The notes under the pieces: model-generated
Told to the model about the DNA's origin: nothing
Databases searched by the model: none
What the model saw: only the letters and a program-made list of their open reading frames with translations
Part shown: positions 23,326-35,190 of the stretch, in pieces
Numbering within the stretch: position 1 is the first letter of the stretch
Layout: each line of letters begins with the position of its first letter
Assembly: GCA_001931875.2 (NCBI GenBank)
Contig: MSJH02000826.1
Coordinates: 186,001-250,000 of the forward strand
Reading direction: 5' to 3'
Origin: Byssochlamys sp. IMV 00236
Lineage: Eukaryota > Ascomycota > Eurotiomycetes > Eurotiales > Thermoascaceae
Length of the DNA: 64,000 nucleotides
Made by a program: the position numbers and the translations under genes

Positions 23326-23658
23326 CGTGGATTGAACTTCTGGGGCGACCAGGGCAGCAACTACTAGAGCGGGCGATATAGGATTGACAAGCTGTTGACA
23401 ACCCAGCTGAAGAAAATAGCGTCGCTATAACAGCTCCCAGGCAGCTCCTACAATTACACGTCCCGTCGCGGGGAGACGCGCTAAAGCGTGATCCAATATG
23501 TCTGCTGACATAACACAGACTTCTGTGGCACGTGCATCCAACTTCGCCAATTCGGGACAGAAGATCTCCGGCCTCGAGTATCGGAGAGCGTCAAAAGACC
23601 GGGGTTCCAGATTTCAAGCATCAACCATCTTCAACCAGGATCTGGTCTGTCCGTCACA
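23326..23658. promoter_or_regulatory. Bidirectional promoter, Rfc1 / uL16m
   Basis: A compact 333-bp divergent promoter. It includes a GACGCGCT word near 23476-23483 that only loosely resembles the MCB (ACGCGT) cell-cycle element expected for replication genes. No other motif is convincing. Confidence 0.4.
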
Positions 23659-24476
23659 ATGGGTCCTCAGTTGAAGATGTTCCGAGGCCCCCAATTGGCC
23701 TTCCTCCGGCCATCCTGTGAGTATTACTGGCGTCCGACGAAAAAGAGGTTTTCACAGCCCATGCTGACAAGTTCTGGAATAAGGCCTTTCTGCACCCTTC
23801 CCATCTCTTCCGTTGTCGAGATGTTTCTCGACCACATCACCCGCCCTCGACTGGCTGGCGCCAAAGTTCATGGAAAAATCTAAGTCTCCAAAGGGTCGCC
23901 CGCATGTCCCAACCGGAGGATCATACCGAGGAACAACAGTCGTTTGGGGCGATTATGGCCTGCGAATGAAGGACCACGACCGACGTGTTTCTGCGGCGCA
24001 ATTGAAAATTGGGGAGGAGACTATCCGTCGAAGGCTGAGAGGAATGAATTACGAACTTTACAAGCGCGTGAGCGCCAACATTGGTGTCTACACATCCGGA
24101 AATGAGATGCGTATGGGTAAGGGAAAGGGAAAGTTCGACTACTGGGCCGTCAGGCTTCCTGTGAGCAGGATTGTTTTTGAGCTGAGGGGTGACATTCACG
24201 AGAAGATCGCCAGGGAGGCCTTCCGACTGGCAGCTCACAAGCTTCCTGGTACGTCCAGCTCCGCATATGTTTTCAAATCTACTTGTATTGATTATCTGTC
24301 TAGGACTCTGGGAATTTGTGAAGAAGGGTGACCCTCCAGTTGTTGGATTGACGAAGCTCCAAAACGGAGTTACATTGGAGAGCCTCAAGCGCCCGAGGAG
24401 AGAAGTGCCGCTCGGCATGGAGAAGTCAGCACCGAAATCGGTTTCGTCCAGCACCTCCCCTACGAGCACTTCATAG
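23659..24476 (+). CDS. mrpl16: Mitochondrial large-subunit ribosomal protein uL16m (MrpL16)
   Basis: Component of the mitochondrial 54S ribosomal subunit near the peptidyl-transferase centre. Three exons: 23659-23716, 23784-24248 and 24304-24476, 231 residues. The first intron contains GCTGAC and ends AATAAG; an in-frame stop in it shows it must be spliced. Residues 1-40 form a basic presequence ending around SRCFSTT. The body contains HVPTGGSYRGTTVVWGDYG, RRRLRG and GKGKGKFDYW, the L16 signature region. A second possible start lies at the internal ATG six codons later. Confidence 0.93.
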
Positions 24477-24620
24477 GCTATATATGCTATCGCGATGCTG
24501 CTTCATATCTCCTTTAAATGCACTTTTCCAACGTCTATGCACCGACACCTGAACCAGGCCCATACCTCTGTGCTCGCCTGCTTTTCCTCGCCTCCTCATC
24601 ATCTTCTGGCGCCCGTGGTT

Positions 24621-25106
24621 TCAGATCTTGTGTACACTACCGTCAGCTTTTTTCTTCGTTTCTTTCTCAACTGAAGGATGTGTTTGTATATGGGAATAAA
24701 TGAAAGAATAGGACAATAAATACAATACCTTTATCAGCCTCTCCCGATACGTCAGCTGTTCTGCCCGCGAACCCATCTTCATCTGGGGAAATTTCGCCAT
24801 AACCCTCCTGGGCCTCTCCGGGCTCTAGACCAGTTTTAATATCACTGTATGTGTGTGCAGCTCCAGCTACAGCACATGTTAGTTTTCCAAGTACAGGACG
24901 CCCGGTTTAAGGCAGCCAGGACATACCTCTCAGCTGGCCACTCTGTTTCGGGGGCGTCTTCGTGAACTCCTTTATGGACTCATACCTATAAATAATTAAT
25001 TAATCGAATATTCTCCAGGAGGAGCAGAAAGTTGACGCATCAAAAAGACTTACTGTCGGCTCTCGCCACCAGGTTCCGTATCCATCAATTTATCAGAGGA
25101 CGACAT
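24621..25106 (-). CDS. Small conserved-looking protein of unknown function, four exons
   Basis: Not recognised as a known family. Exons 25106-25054, 24985-24927, 24866-24729 and 24670-24621 join in phase to give 99 residues. All three introns have GTAAGT/GTATGT/GTATTG donors and ATAG/GTAG/CAG acceptors. Each exon is far below 60 codons, so open-frame scans miss it. The product is acidic and probably disordered. It has MSSSDKLMDTEPGGESRQ at the N-terminus, an EPGEAQEGYGEISPDEDG acidic block in the middle and a Lys-rich KETKKKADGSVHKI end. It has no signal peptide or membrane segment. Its stop codon faces that of the uL16m gene, 144 bases away. The consistent phases across three introns are the main support for a real gene. 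Confidence 0.7.
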
Positions 25107-25634
25107 GTTATGAGTGTGTGGTGTAGGTACGAACAGAGCGATTGACGTTGATTCGAGCGAGAACAGAGAACACAAACAGTTGTCTATTAGGAATTAAATG
25201 TATTCGAGGGAAAATATGACATGTCCCAAGAAAAAGCTGGAGCTTTAATGGTAGGCTGTAGCTGGATACAGTATGGGTATGACGTAGTTTCTCCCCTGGT
25301 TCCCCCAACGCGGGGGATGAGATATTCCCACCATTCTGAATCACCCGCCATCTTTAAGCTTGAGTATGTAATTACTCTACTTTGCGATGGGAAATTGTTA
25401 CTTAGTGAGGATGAATGATACGGAGCAATTCTGTGGTGTGGTCCAATTGGAGATACCACGATTGATACAATTGGAATGATCGTCCTTTTTCGTTTCGAAG
25501 ACGTAGAAATACAGGCCTCAGTAGATGGGGCAGCGGAACAAGAGATATACCCCTTACACACCTCGAATAAAGATCTTATGCCCCGGTAGTTATGATATGG
25601 ACGCAATCATTAATTCATTTCTCTCATCTCCGGA
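25107..25634. other. Intergenic region
   Basis: Upstream of the small four-exon gene and downstream of the Rfc5-type gene (both minus strand). Open frames here on both strands have no motif. Nothing else seen. Confidence 0.45.
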
Positions 25635-27004
25635 TTAAAAGTCCATTCCCATCAAATAACTAGAAAGCAGAAATTCAGTTAGTAAAGTATCGCAAGTATT
25701 TCATCCAATCTCACACAGAATCACTCACCTTTCATAGATACGCATAAATTTTGCGACAAACGCCTCCAGATGGAATATCACTTTCTGTAGGTCTTATTTC
25801 AGTATTCTGAACATGGATACATCTTAATCATAAGATACTTACGCTACCCATCTTTATCCGATGTTCATAGAAAGCGGACCACTTGATGACTTCCGGTTTC
25901 AAGGCGTCATCAACCTTCGGAATGAGTTTGAAGGTTAAAGTCTGTAGCTCGTCAGCTTGGGTCCCCAGGGAATGAAAGCCATGATTCCTACCTTGAGAAC
26001 AGTTGTAGGTGGTATACAGTGAGTAAGAAGGTCATAGAGTCTTGCGCGAACCTGTAGCAACCGCGCCGGCGATCGCTCGGCCATGATCTCGTCTGCAGTC
26101 AAAGAAACCAAGGCCTCCCAGTCCGGAGGCGGTATCGGTGTTTTATCTGTCACTTTCTCACTGTGAAGGGTAAATCGGTTAGGACAAATTCGCTACATAT
26201 TTGCTGGGGCCAGACATACTTCTGTGCATAGATGGCCTCGAACATAAGCAGCGCTCGCCGAAGATTCCTCCCGCTCTCTTTTGCGATCCTCTTATTGAGC
26301 GCATCAACCTGCGTCCACCCCTCCTTCTCCGCAGCTGCCTTCAATACAGTACTGATCTCATCCTCGGAGGGCGCTGCCACTCTGACCAGCAGAGTTCGCG
26401 AGCGGATAGGTGCGATGATATTCGCCGTACTGTTCGCTAGGAGGATCAATCTCAAGTTCGGACTGTATTTCTCCATCGTCCGTCTCAACGCTGCTTGTGC
26501 ATCACGAGTCAGGTGGTCGGCTTCGTTTATCACAACGACCTTGAAACGCTGCTTGGCCGAGACGTCAACCTGTTGCGTCTGTGCCACTTCCTTGAGCAGC
26601 TCCTGCACAACGACTCGATCATAGTTTCCCACATCTGATGGTGTGATTTCTAGATGATAGACAGAGGCGACGATGTTGAATTCGAGCTTTCTATTGCTAG
26701 TCGTTTGGAAGACACGTGCGTCGATCTTGATCTTTTCCACTCCGGGGCCGTAGAGCTCCTTGAGAGTTGCGATGATACGAGTTTTCTTTCCAGCACCTGA
26801 AGGACCGTAGACGAGAAGATGTGGGAAGTCGCCGCTTTGTGCCTATACAGAAAACATACCGTTGGTTCAGTTCCTACCTTCAAGGGAGCAATTGAGAGAA
26901 AACGGGCGTTAGCTTACCAAAGACTTCAGGCGGGCAGACAGCTCATGGTGATAGGTGAGCGAATCAAGGGTCCGCGGCCGCAATTTATCAACAAGAAGAG
27001 CCAT
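25635..27004 (-). CDS. rfc5: Replication factor C small subunit, yeast Rfc5 / human RFC3 type
   Basis: Clamp-loader subunit. Six exons: 27004-26918, 26842-26220, 26160-25992, 25941-25843, 25784-25729 and 25659-25635, 352 residues, the usual family length. It opens MALLVDKLRPRTLDSL. The P-loop is GPSGAGKKT, the variant with KK typical of the Rfc5/RFC3 lineage, and Walker B is VVINEADHL. NEAD replaces DECD, again as in Rfc5, which is not a competent ATPase on its own. The arginine-finger region SRTLLVRV (SRC-like position) follows. The last exon is only 25 bases and ends LMGMDF. Same strand as Rfc1, about 2.3 kb away. Confidence 0.94.
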
Positions 27005-27637
27005 TATGCTACTTGTGTTCTTCGAATGAATATAGCGTCCGTAGAAGCTTCAGAGTCATTCACAGCGCTTGTGAGTACAATTCATGATCTTCGAGACCCT
27101 CGAAGCTCTCGCCGGAACGCGTCTTCGCGTGCAATTAATTGATGGTCCGTGCGTGATGTGAAATGGATTTCATGTGTTTATGCCTCAGGCACCATAAAAT
27201 ATGATGATCAACACCGCTGGTACAAACTTAGGTATCGTAATCAGTCTAAGCCGATACTAGTTATAGTCGAATTCAGTGGCTAATTTTACAAAGAAGTTCT
27301 AGCATTTTTTTCTTCCATTTCTATATATTCAGGGTTCCAGGAGGAGTTCGAATTTATCCAATGTCCATCCCATGGAGATGATGCTCTATTGTACAGATTG
27401 TTTGCAGAAAATCAATTTTCCACCGCAGTATGTGTACTCCTTGTGTGCAAATAATGAAACAGGATGATAAGTGGAGAATCTAAGGTCACTGTTGACAGAA
27501 AGTATGGCCTGTTCAACATGAATGGGACCATGGCTTTTGCCCAGGTTCTGAGCTGTTAGCTCCAGCCATGACGCCTAGGATGAGCTGCCGCGCTAACCAT
27601 GAGCATCTGCTGATTAACTGAGCAGAATACTTGTGCC
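27005..27637. other. Intergenic region
   Basis: Promoter of the Rfc5-type gene and 3' region of Cox11. AT-rich around 27210-27330. No gene seen. Confidence 0.45.
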
Positions 27638-28573
27638 TCAGCTACCGGGAGTCGGCTTCAGGACTCCATTGTCATCATATCGGGCCTCTGTTTAACATTT
27701 ATTAGCAACCATAGAGTACAAGAATTCCTGGCGCACTGCACTTACTGAAAAAGGTATAGGATAGAGTAATGGTATCAATTCCCTTCATGGACGGATCTTT
27801 TACGAAATCCGGGTCAATGAAGAAGAAGACCGGCATATCAACGGATTCTCCCGCATTTAGTTTCTGTTCCTCGAAGCAGAAACATTGAATCTTGCTGAAG
27901 TACGGCGCGACCTGGGCAGGTGTCACACTGTACGTTGCAACTCCGATGATATCCGCAGGACCCTTGTTCGTCGCCGTATAGAAGGCAAGAGCCGTCTCGC
28001 CGGGAAGCACACGAACTTCTCGTTGCTGCGGCGTGAACTTCCATGGGAGGACATCAGAAACGGTTCCGTTGAATGTAATTCGAAGGCGTCGAGCATCTGT
28101 GACGGGCTGGACGCGGGACGAGGTATCGCCATCACCGACGCGGTGAGTGGAAACCGGTTGACCATTCCAGCCGGTCTGCTGGCAAATCTATAGTTTTCAT
28201 GACAATGGTCAGAACAGATCTTATACTGAACGGGTACGATGATTCCTGCTTACCATCTTATAGAGAGGTACGGAACCATAAGCCAGAGCAACAGTTCCGA
28301 TGATTATGCTAATGGTATAGTACCTGAACAAGGTCGGCAAAGTTGACGTCGGCAATCGGAGGAGGAAAACAATGCTCACATTGTAGAGGTATTTCTTTTA
28401 ACTGATTGAGGGCTATTGAATGGCGCCGCCGACGCGGCTTGCCGCCAAACTGGGCTCCCAGACAGGCATCTCCGCACTGCTGGAGTACGCTCTCTGATAA
28501 TGTAGCTGGGTATCCGAGGTGCGACACCTCGTGAGAGGCATCGCCCCAACATTGTGAACGGAGCTGGCACCAT
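27638..28573 (-). CDS. cox11: Cytochrome c oxidase assembly protein Cox11
   Basis: Inner-membrane copper chaperone that delivers Cu to the CuB site of Cox1. Four exons: 28573-28380, 28323-28254, 28187-27746 and 27687-27638, 251 residues. An Arg-rich presequence is followed by one membrane segment at about residues 66-88 (YYTISIIIGTVALAYG, VPLYKM). The intermembrane-space domain contains ICQQTGW and the copper-binding CFCF motif (C190, C192), then PVFFFIDPDF and the conserved end LSYTFFKARYDDNG. The terminal exon is needed for the last 17 residues. A second ATG seven codons downstream is an alternative start. Confidence 0.94.
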
Positions 28574-29373
28574 AATTGATCAAGCCAAACCCCTCCGGAT
28601 TTTTTGGAGAAATCGCTTTGATGCGGAGTTATGGACGGAGACTTTCCAACACGTGATATTCCTTGGCGGCGTTGTCCGGGATCCGGATGTGCTAGTTAGT
28701 AATGGAACCAACTGTCGACAACACGCTCCTGCTTCAGTCTCATAAGCTTTGGGGTTTTATTTGATACTATTTACTGGGTCGCAATATAGGTGCCATTGGA
28801 TTGATTCACATTGAAGGGAAATAAATACTACTATTCGTATGACAGCAAAGCTTACGCACATATATTTTTCTAACTACTCTGTAGCTGTACTTTCATCAAC
28901 GCTCAAGTTGACTATATATATGGCCATGAATAATGCTAGACGACAAACAAATTAACACAAAGAAATTAACGCTTTCCTCGTGCGCTATGGCCAAAGGCAG
29001 AACGGTCTCATCCCTGGGGCTGGCAGAATTAAGAAACTTGAGGACTATGCAAGCGCTCTGCCTCGCACAGCAGACCGTCTCAATAAGAGTTCATGTCGCC
29101 TTTGGGGTACAAGTCCCTGAACCCAAGTGCGAAACCCAAGTGCGAAATTACATACGTAGCACCGCTGTTCTTCATAGACGAACATGAGCTAGAAATTATT
29201 AGTTATAAATTATGATACAAGTACGTATACAGAGTATCTGGGTATTGAAAACCATAGCCTAATCATGGACACCTTGCGAATCTTTTGCCTTCGGAACAAC
29301 CGACCTAGCCAACGCCCTGTGTTATGCGGCCAAGCATGGTAACCATCCAGACAAGTACACAATGCAGAAACTT
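28574..29373. other. Intergenic region
   Basis: Between the Cox11 start and the 3' end of the TMEM135-like gene. It is AT-rich at 28740-28930. A 13-bp tandem pair (CCCAAGTGCGAAA twice) lies at 29121-29146. A small plus-strand frame here has no motif. No gene supported. Confidence 0.45.
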
Positions 29374-31302
29374 TCATCTTATTACTCGGGCACCAATTCG
29401 GCCAATGAAACCCCTGACAAATTCTGGTCGCTCTTGCAGACAGGTGAAAATTACTGCAGTACTAAGGGCAAAAGCCGCCTGTTCCCGATATTCATACTAT
29501 AGCAATTCGTTAGCAAGTCTGAAACCAACCAGAGCGACAAAGCCCAGCTTGAAACGATTCAGCATCTGAGATAAGCCCAGCTTCCTGAGCCCATAGCCTT
29601 TACAGGCACATGACTCTATGCTCTATTTTTAAGGCGCATCGTACCTTCTTCTCGTACCGTCGGGGTAGCAGGGTTGCTGCTGCTCGAGGTGCCACAAATA
29701 GGGCTAGTTCCTGCCGCCTACGCGCACCCTCCACGAGGACACTGCAACCGCAGAGGAGACACCCGGCACCAACACACAGTCCCGAGTCCCACATCATCGG
29801 CGTGATCGTCTTGTAGTCAAAAATCTTTGGTCCCAATCTCGTCCGCGCAAGGCAGACCGAGTAGTAGAAGATTGTTATAAAAGAGGCAAGGAATGTTGAT
29901 GACCGCAGCGTGTCCTTAAATGCAGCAACGACACGAGAGAGTTGCCGCTTCGTTCGAAGCCGTAGTGCGAGCTGAAGAGGAAGGTAAGTAGCGCTTGCAA
30001 ACTTGAACGCTCGTACAAAGCGCCACGCGGCATGTTTCTCGCAACTAGGGCCGCATCCCATGTGAACCATTTCACATGGTATAGGGATTGTTTTTGCTGG
30101 GTCGCCCCATTCAAGTGGCCAGTTGTAATCCTCGCACATAGACTGAAGCAACGGTGCTTGGCCAGTATCCTTTCCATATACGAATATCCCTCTTCGAGCT
30201 CGACGGAGAGCCTCGATTAGCCTCGAATCAACCTTCGCAGCTTCCCCGATCCACTTTTCGTACGAGCGTGGGAGACGTTCTGGCTCATAAAACCACGCCC
30301 ACATAATAGCCGCAGTGCTTGCGGTGAAAATGACGCTATCTGCTAGCCGTGGTGCAATAGATTCAGCGAAGGTCCAGCGGTTCTGCGCCTTTCGTCGTTG
30401 CCGCCAGCGTTCCCATGCTATGCATGCAACCACATCCACGGCCCTAGTGAATACAAAGAGAGTCAAGTCCAAGGTCCTACCAGTCAGTTCTGGTCGCTCA
30501 GTCAAATCGTGTCTCGATGTAACCGTCACGTCTTCCTCCCGTGGGCTTGAGTTAACAGAAGAGTCTCGCACTTCATGCTGCCGTTTGTTGAGGAGCCGGA
30601 AGCTAAACCAAGACGATATGAAAGCAGATAAAAACCGGACGAGCTGTAAGACTCGGCGGGTTTGTGATAACCTCTTCGTCCCCGCCTTTGCAGTAAGAGT
30701 TGAATAGATCCTGAGGATCAGGACCGGAAGTAAGGTAGATCCAGCAACGAGAAAAGCGCAGAAAGCTGGAAACCCATTCAACCGCAATGCATTAACGAGA
30801 AATCGACGGAGCTTGAGGTGTCTTTAGTTAGTTTTGCTTTTCACGGTACAGTCTCTCCGGATGTCAGATATGTCAGTCATCCTCGCGAGGCTTCCACCCG
30901 CAGTACAAGTTGCAGCAGCAAGAGAACAAGTAGGAAAAACCGACATCGAGATAGAAGGAAAGGAAATGCGGTACTGAGGTTATCCACAGAGGGAAGCAGG
31001 TGAGAATTAACGCATCGTACCTCTGTAATTCGTTGCCCAGGACTTGAATTTGCATCTTCCTTCCTTACCAATCGCACCCATGATACGATCCTCGGGACCG
31101 TTGATGACAGGTAACTCAAGGCATAGGCACGCACAATGCTAGAATTTACAGAAGCAAGTCAGTTCAGGTGTACGGAGTTTCATGCACAACGATCTCAATA
31201 CATCTCCGGAAGAACGCTCTGACCAGAGGCCGGTGGTACTTACGGCTTTAATATGCGAAGATCGACAGTCTTCTCGCGGTCCAGGAGAAATCTAGGGTCC
31301 AT
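29374..31302 (-). CDS. TMEM135-like integral membrane protein
   Basis: Multi-pass membrane protein related to TMEM135, a family linked to mitochondria and peroxisomes. My model: 31302-31244, 31138-31069, 30811-29645 and 29496-29374, about 472 residues. Exon phases close at each junction. Motifs include GFPAFCAFLVAGST near the N-terminus, EPERLP and a Cys-rich HMGCGPSCE segment in the middle (the C-rich TMEM135 signature). The last exon supplies REQAAFALSTAVIFTCL and RGFIGRIG. Hydrophobic segments number about five to seven. The intron at 31068-30812 is unusually long (257 bp) and could hide a small exon; the first two exons are therefore less certain than the rest. Divergent to the bHLH gene. 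Confidence 0.8.
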
Positions 31303-32654
31303 GTCGTCGGCCCGATCATCTCCAGATGAGCCTTTCTCTTAGAAGCTCCTTCTACAGGACGGATCTGGCAAACATCAGAACCAAGAAGCCGAACGCCCAT
31401 TGACAACGCCCCGATACATGAAGGCAGCCTCTTGACGTACTCGACCCACCACTATGTAAAGAATCACAAAACGTACCCTTTTAGTGGCATATAAAACCAA
31501 CAGTTAGTGGGCTGAGGTTTGAGCTAACCACGGGGTTAGCCCAACTTGCAGCCGTGTTAGGTAGCGCAACAAGCCACGCGCAAAGAAGGTAGGATCAGAC
31601 TTCCACCTAGGGCCGACTTGATGGTCTGTCGTCCCTGAACCTCGGTTTTAGAACACGGCCAGCACCGATAGAATGTTGGGTCAGGGGACAGACTTGATGA
31701 TGATCATCAGAAACCCGGGGAGCCTAGTCCATTGGGGCCGGACGAGTACGGGACAAGAGACGCGGGGTAGGAGACGTTGGACAGTTTGAACTTTGAGAAA
31801 AGGAAACGTGGAGCGCCCAGAACAGGACGAAATAATAATAGACCAAGTTTGCCCTTTGGTCTTTGCCCCAGAGTCGCGCTGTCCTGAGCCGCAATGCGGA
31901 GGCTGGGGAAGTCATCTCCAGGCCAAAGAGCTCTTGCGGACTTGGGATAGTTCGACCGAGCGTACTGTAAGTAATGGGGAGACGGAAAGTTACAAGGTTA
32001 CACAGACCGGCCGGTAGGCAGAGCGTGTGCTGTGGTACATAAGGTACATAATTCTGGTAATAACGATACGTCACGCGACCAGCGCTCGAGCGGCCGAAAT
32101 TTTGCATGTGATTGCGAGAGTGGTCGACCTCGACGAGGAGAAACCGAGTCAACGTCGGTTCAACGCCGTCGTATCTTGACCTTTTCCTCTCTATATCAGA
32201 TCATTTGCCTGTCTGAGCTCCTGACCTCATCCGCCAGTTTTGTTAGGCTTGAGATCTAACCGGTCCTTATGCTGCCCTATTTCCCCAGACCCCACCTCGC
32301 TCCAGTCACAAGCGTCGTTTTCGCCAGCCTCAGAAACGCCTAGCAATCTAATCAACGGTTTTCAGTTCCCCGCGCATGTGCAGTAAACAGGCGCCCTAGA
32401 GCGTCATCATCTCTCCCTCGCGTCCCATTTTTCTTACCACTTTATCTCCTGGTTTTTGCTCTCGAGGTGGATTGATGTCGACCTCACGCCGTGCAGTCAG
32501 AGATTTGACCCGGAGCTTGTAACTGCGGTCTTTCAGCGATTGTCGCAAGGGCATGTGGATGCTCTCTGACACATGCTCATTCCGGAAACCTCGCGTGTTG
32601 AGCCCTGAGGACCTTTTTTATATATTATCGTTATAACGATTTTCATCTTTGGCC
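31303..32654. other. Long divergent promoter region (1.35 kb)
   Basis: Upstream DNA shared by the TMEM135-like gene and the bHLH gene. Pyrimidine-rich stretches around 32270-32460 precede the bHLH start and probably form its leader. Open frames on both strands lack family features. No gene seen. Confidence 0.45.
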
Positions 32655-34063
32655 ATGAATCTGACAGGGTCGGATCTTCGAAATGGACGTGGGACGTCTC
32701 CAGCTCCTGGTCCCTTTGGCTGTGCGTACTCATTCACCAGACCAGTTGTCCGTATGCATTATGCTGATGATAGCGGGCAGATTCATTCCTCTCACCGTTT
32801 GATATGCCATATGACCCAGCCCCTGCTCCTCCGCCTGGTCCGGCCTTGCTCGACGACAGCGAGTCGAATATGCTCGACAATTTCTTCACTACCATGAACG
32901 CCAATCACCTGGATACGAGCGACTTCTGGTTCCGTGGCCAGCAACCGGTTAAAGGTCCTAGCAATCTGGAATGGTCGGAGGAGCTACCGCCGATATTTGA
33001 AGGATCCACAACCACGTTGGGCCAACCATCAGCTCTTCAACATGGCTTGGGAAAAGGAGCCTTTTCTACAGCAGACAATAGTATGGAAACAAGTTCGGAT
33101 ATCCTTGCAGCAGCCTCGATGCTTTACGGGAATGGAATGAATGCAAGCGGTGTTGGCTCGCTATTCAGTCACCAATTATTTCCCGACCACACACTTCATA
33201 ATGCCAATGGAAACTTTTCTACCAAAGGAGGGGGTTCCAAGAATTCAGCAACAGGTGACCAACCTGCAATGGAGGAAAGTAGTCCACAGATTTCCCGGAA
33301 ACAGCCATTGCCACGTGGATACCATGCGCCAGAGATGTTCTTTGACGTCCAGCAACCTGTGACCATGGACCAGCAGACGGTCGCCAAAGTCAGGACTCTG
33401 CGCTGGGGATCAGATGCTAGCTTTATGGATCAAGGCTACTTGCCACCGCCTCAACACAACATGGAGGAACGTACGAAAGACCTCCTGGACAAGCTAGAAT
33501 GTTTTGAACCTCAAAGCAGCGCCGCAAACACCCGAGCTCCTAGTCCAGTGAGGATGACAGGCAATGGAGACTGGGCCTCACTCCATGGCGGATATATGCC
33601 TAGTGGCCTACGAAACGATGAGAATGTCACCGACCAGCTACAACCGAGAAAGCGGCAGAAGTCGATGGTTAAGGCGGAGGACGATGATTCCGACGTAGAT
33701 GCCTCGCGGTCGAGGACGAAGAAGACGAAGACGTCTGCTCAGGAAAAAGCAAGGCGAAGTTCCAGCGATGCTGGGTCGCGGAAGGCCAAGCAGGGTTCAA
33801 GCAAGAATACACGAGAAAACTTGACGGAAGAGCAAAAACGGACAAACCATATCCTTTCCGAACAGAAGAGACGCAACCTCATTAAGCAAGGCTTCGATGA
33901 GCTATGTTCTCTTGTGCCGGAACTGAGAGGCGGAGGGTTCAGCAAAAGTGCCATGCTCATGCAAGCGGCGGACTGGCTGCAAGATATGCTACATGGGAAC
34001 GAAATTCTCAAGGCCCAACTCGCTGATCTAAAGGCTGTGGATGGCATCCGAATGCCACGATGA
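32655..34063 (+). CDS. bHLH transcription factor (Ino4-like helix-loop-helix type)
   Basis: Two exons, 32655-32721 and 32781-34063 (59-bp intron with GCTGAT before GGGCAG), 449 residues. The join turns an upstream ATG into a protein starting MNLTGSDLRNGRGTS and running on into SFLSPFDMPYDP, better than starting at the in-frame ATG at 32804. A long Ser/Asn/Gln-rich region is followed by a basic nuclear-signal-like stretch (QPRKRQKS, RTKKTKT). The bHLH lies at about residues 372-435: basic region HILSEQKRRNLIKQGF, helix 1 FDELCSLVPEL, loop, helix 2 SAMLMQAADWLQDML. The basic region with His-Glu-Arg spacing predicts an E-box (CANNTG, probably CACGTG) binder. Its target genes are unknown. Confidence 0.88.
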
Positions 34064-35190
34064 CATCTTCATATGATTCGTCCATTGGCCTTCTAAGTGA
34101 CATTACGGGCATTGTATAACCAAGCTATTTGTTTTGCAAGGGTAAATAGCCGGAAAGCGAGCGCGGCGTTATGGTTGGGTTTTTTTCATTTATTGCAGGT
34201 GGACTTCAACAAAGTCTTCCAGTGGCAACGGATCTTTACGGGAATAACAGCTCTAGAAGGAAATCGGGCATGCCTGCCGTTCTCCTTCCTTGAGGTCGTC
34301 CGCACATATAGAGATTACGCTTAAAGGAAGCGAAAGGACAGCTAGGATTATGGTTTCTTATTCTACTATATATAATGTCTAAGTCCCTACCGAGACCCTT
34401 CTCCGGTTCGTAGGAAGTTTGCTCTTTTGTTCTTATTGTAGAACGCACGAGTCTCCTAAGGTCTGCTATATGTCGTGATGTATCATGGATCTAAGGCGCA
34501 CTCTAGAAGTCAAAGCAAAAGTCAGTTACCACATCTTCCTGTACGCCCAAAAAGATAATCTGATTTATACCATTCAAGGTATCTCTCTCTAGAAACAACG
34601 ACATTTTCCGACACCCGTCGCCTTCTTTAGCCCGAGGAAGTACCCAACTTTCCCTCCACCCCCTATGGCTTCCGCTAAATTACCATTGGAGATGTGATTC
34701 CTAACAAGATGATGGGCTAGCAGCGGTATGCACCAATACTTACGAGCCGACTCTACCCGTGCAACATTTCCCGCTCAGACGACATGGGGTTTCTGCATAT
34801 AAGACTAAATGTAGTAGCTACCTCATTGCTGCGCAATGTCTCATGAAAGAATGCGGCCTCTTGATACGACTGCTGATATGATCATGTTCGAGACTTCGTT
34901 AATCTAATAATACTAGGACTATACTTATAGTTTGGGTTTGTCTGTTTTGCAGTGTCAGCGGAACTCCTCCGTGTTTTGACCCACAACATGTGAAACTGTC
35001 CAAAGAAGTTCCGCTAGCAGTCTGTTGTTCCTTTGTCCTTTCAGGAACACACGACACTTCTTGGCGGCGTCAAAGCTATCTATTCTCACGCGGCTCACGG
35101 AATTTGGATCTCGCATAAGACCTTCGAAATAAATACTCGCGCTCGCTGTTATCGCCTTTCGTCGCTACCCATTTGTTACGCGTTCCCATC
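34064..35190. other. Intergenic region
   Basis: 3' region of the bHLH gene and promoter of CENP-Q. A 9-bp inverted repeat (AGCGGAACT at 34957-34965, AGTTCCGCT at 35007-35015) encloses a 41-bp loop about 180 bp before the CENP-Q start. No gene seen. Confidence 0.45.

Noticed and set aside
28933..29187. 84-codon plus-strand frame downstream of the TMEM135-like gene
   Set aside because: Contains a short tandem duplication and no domain; no splice support.
32804..32806. Start of the bHLH protein at the in-frame ATG 32804
   Set aside because: An upstream ATG at 32655 joins in phase through a 59-bp intron with good borders and branch point, adding a plausible N-terminus.
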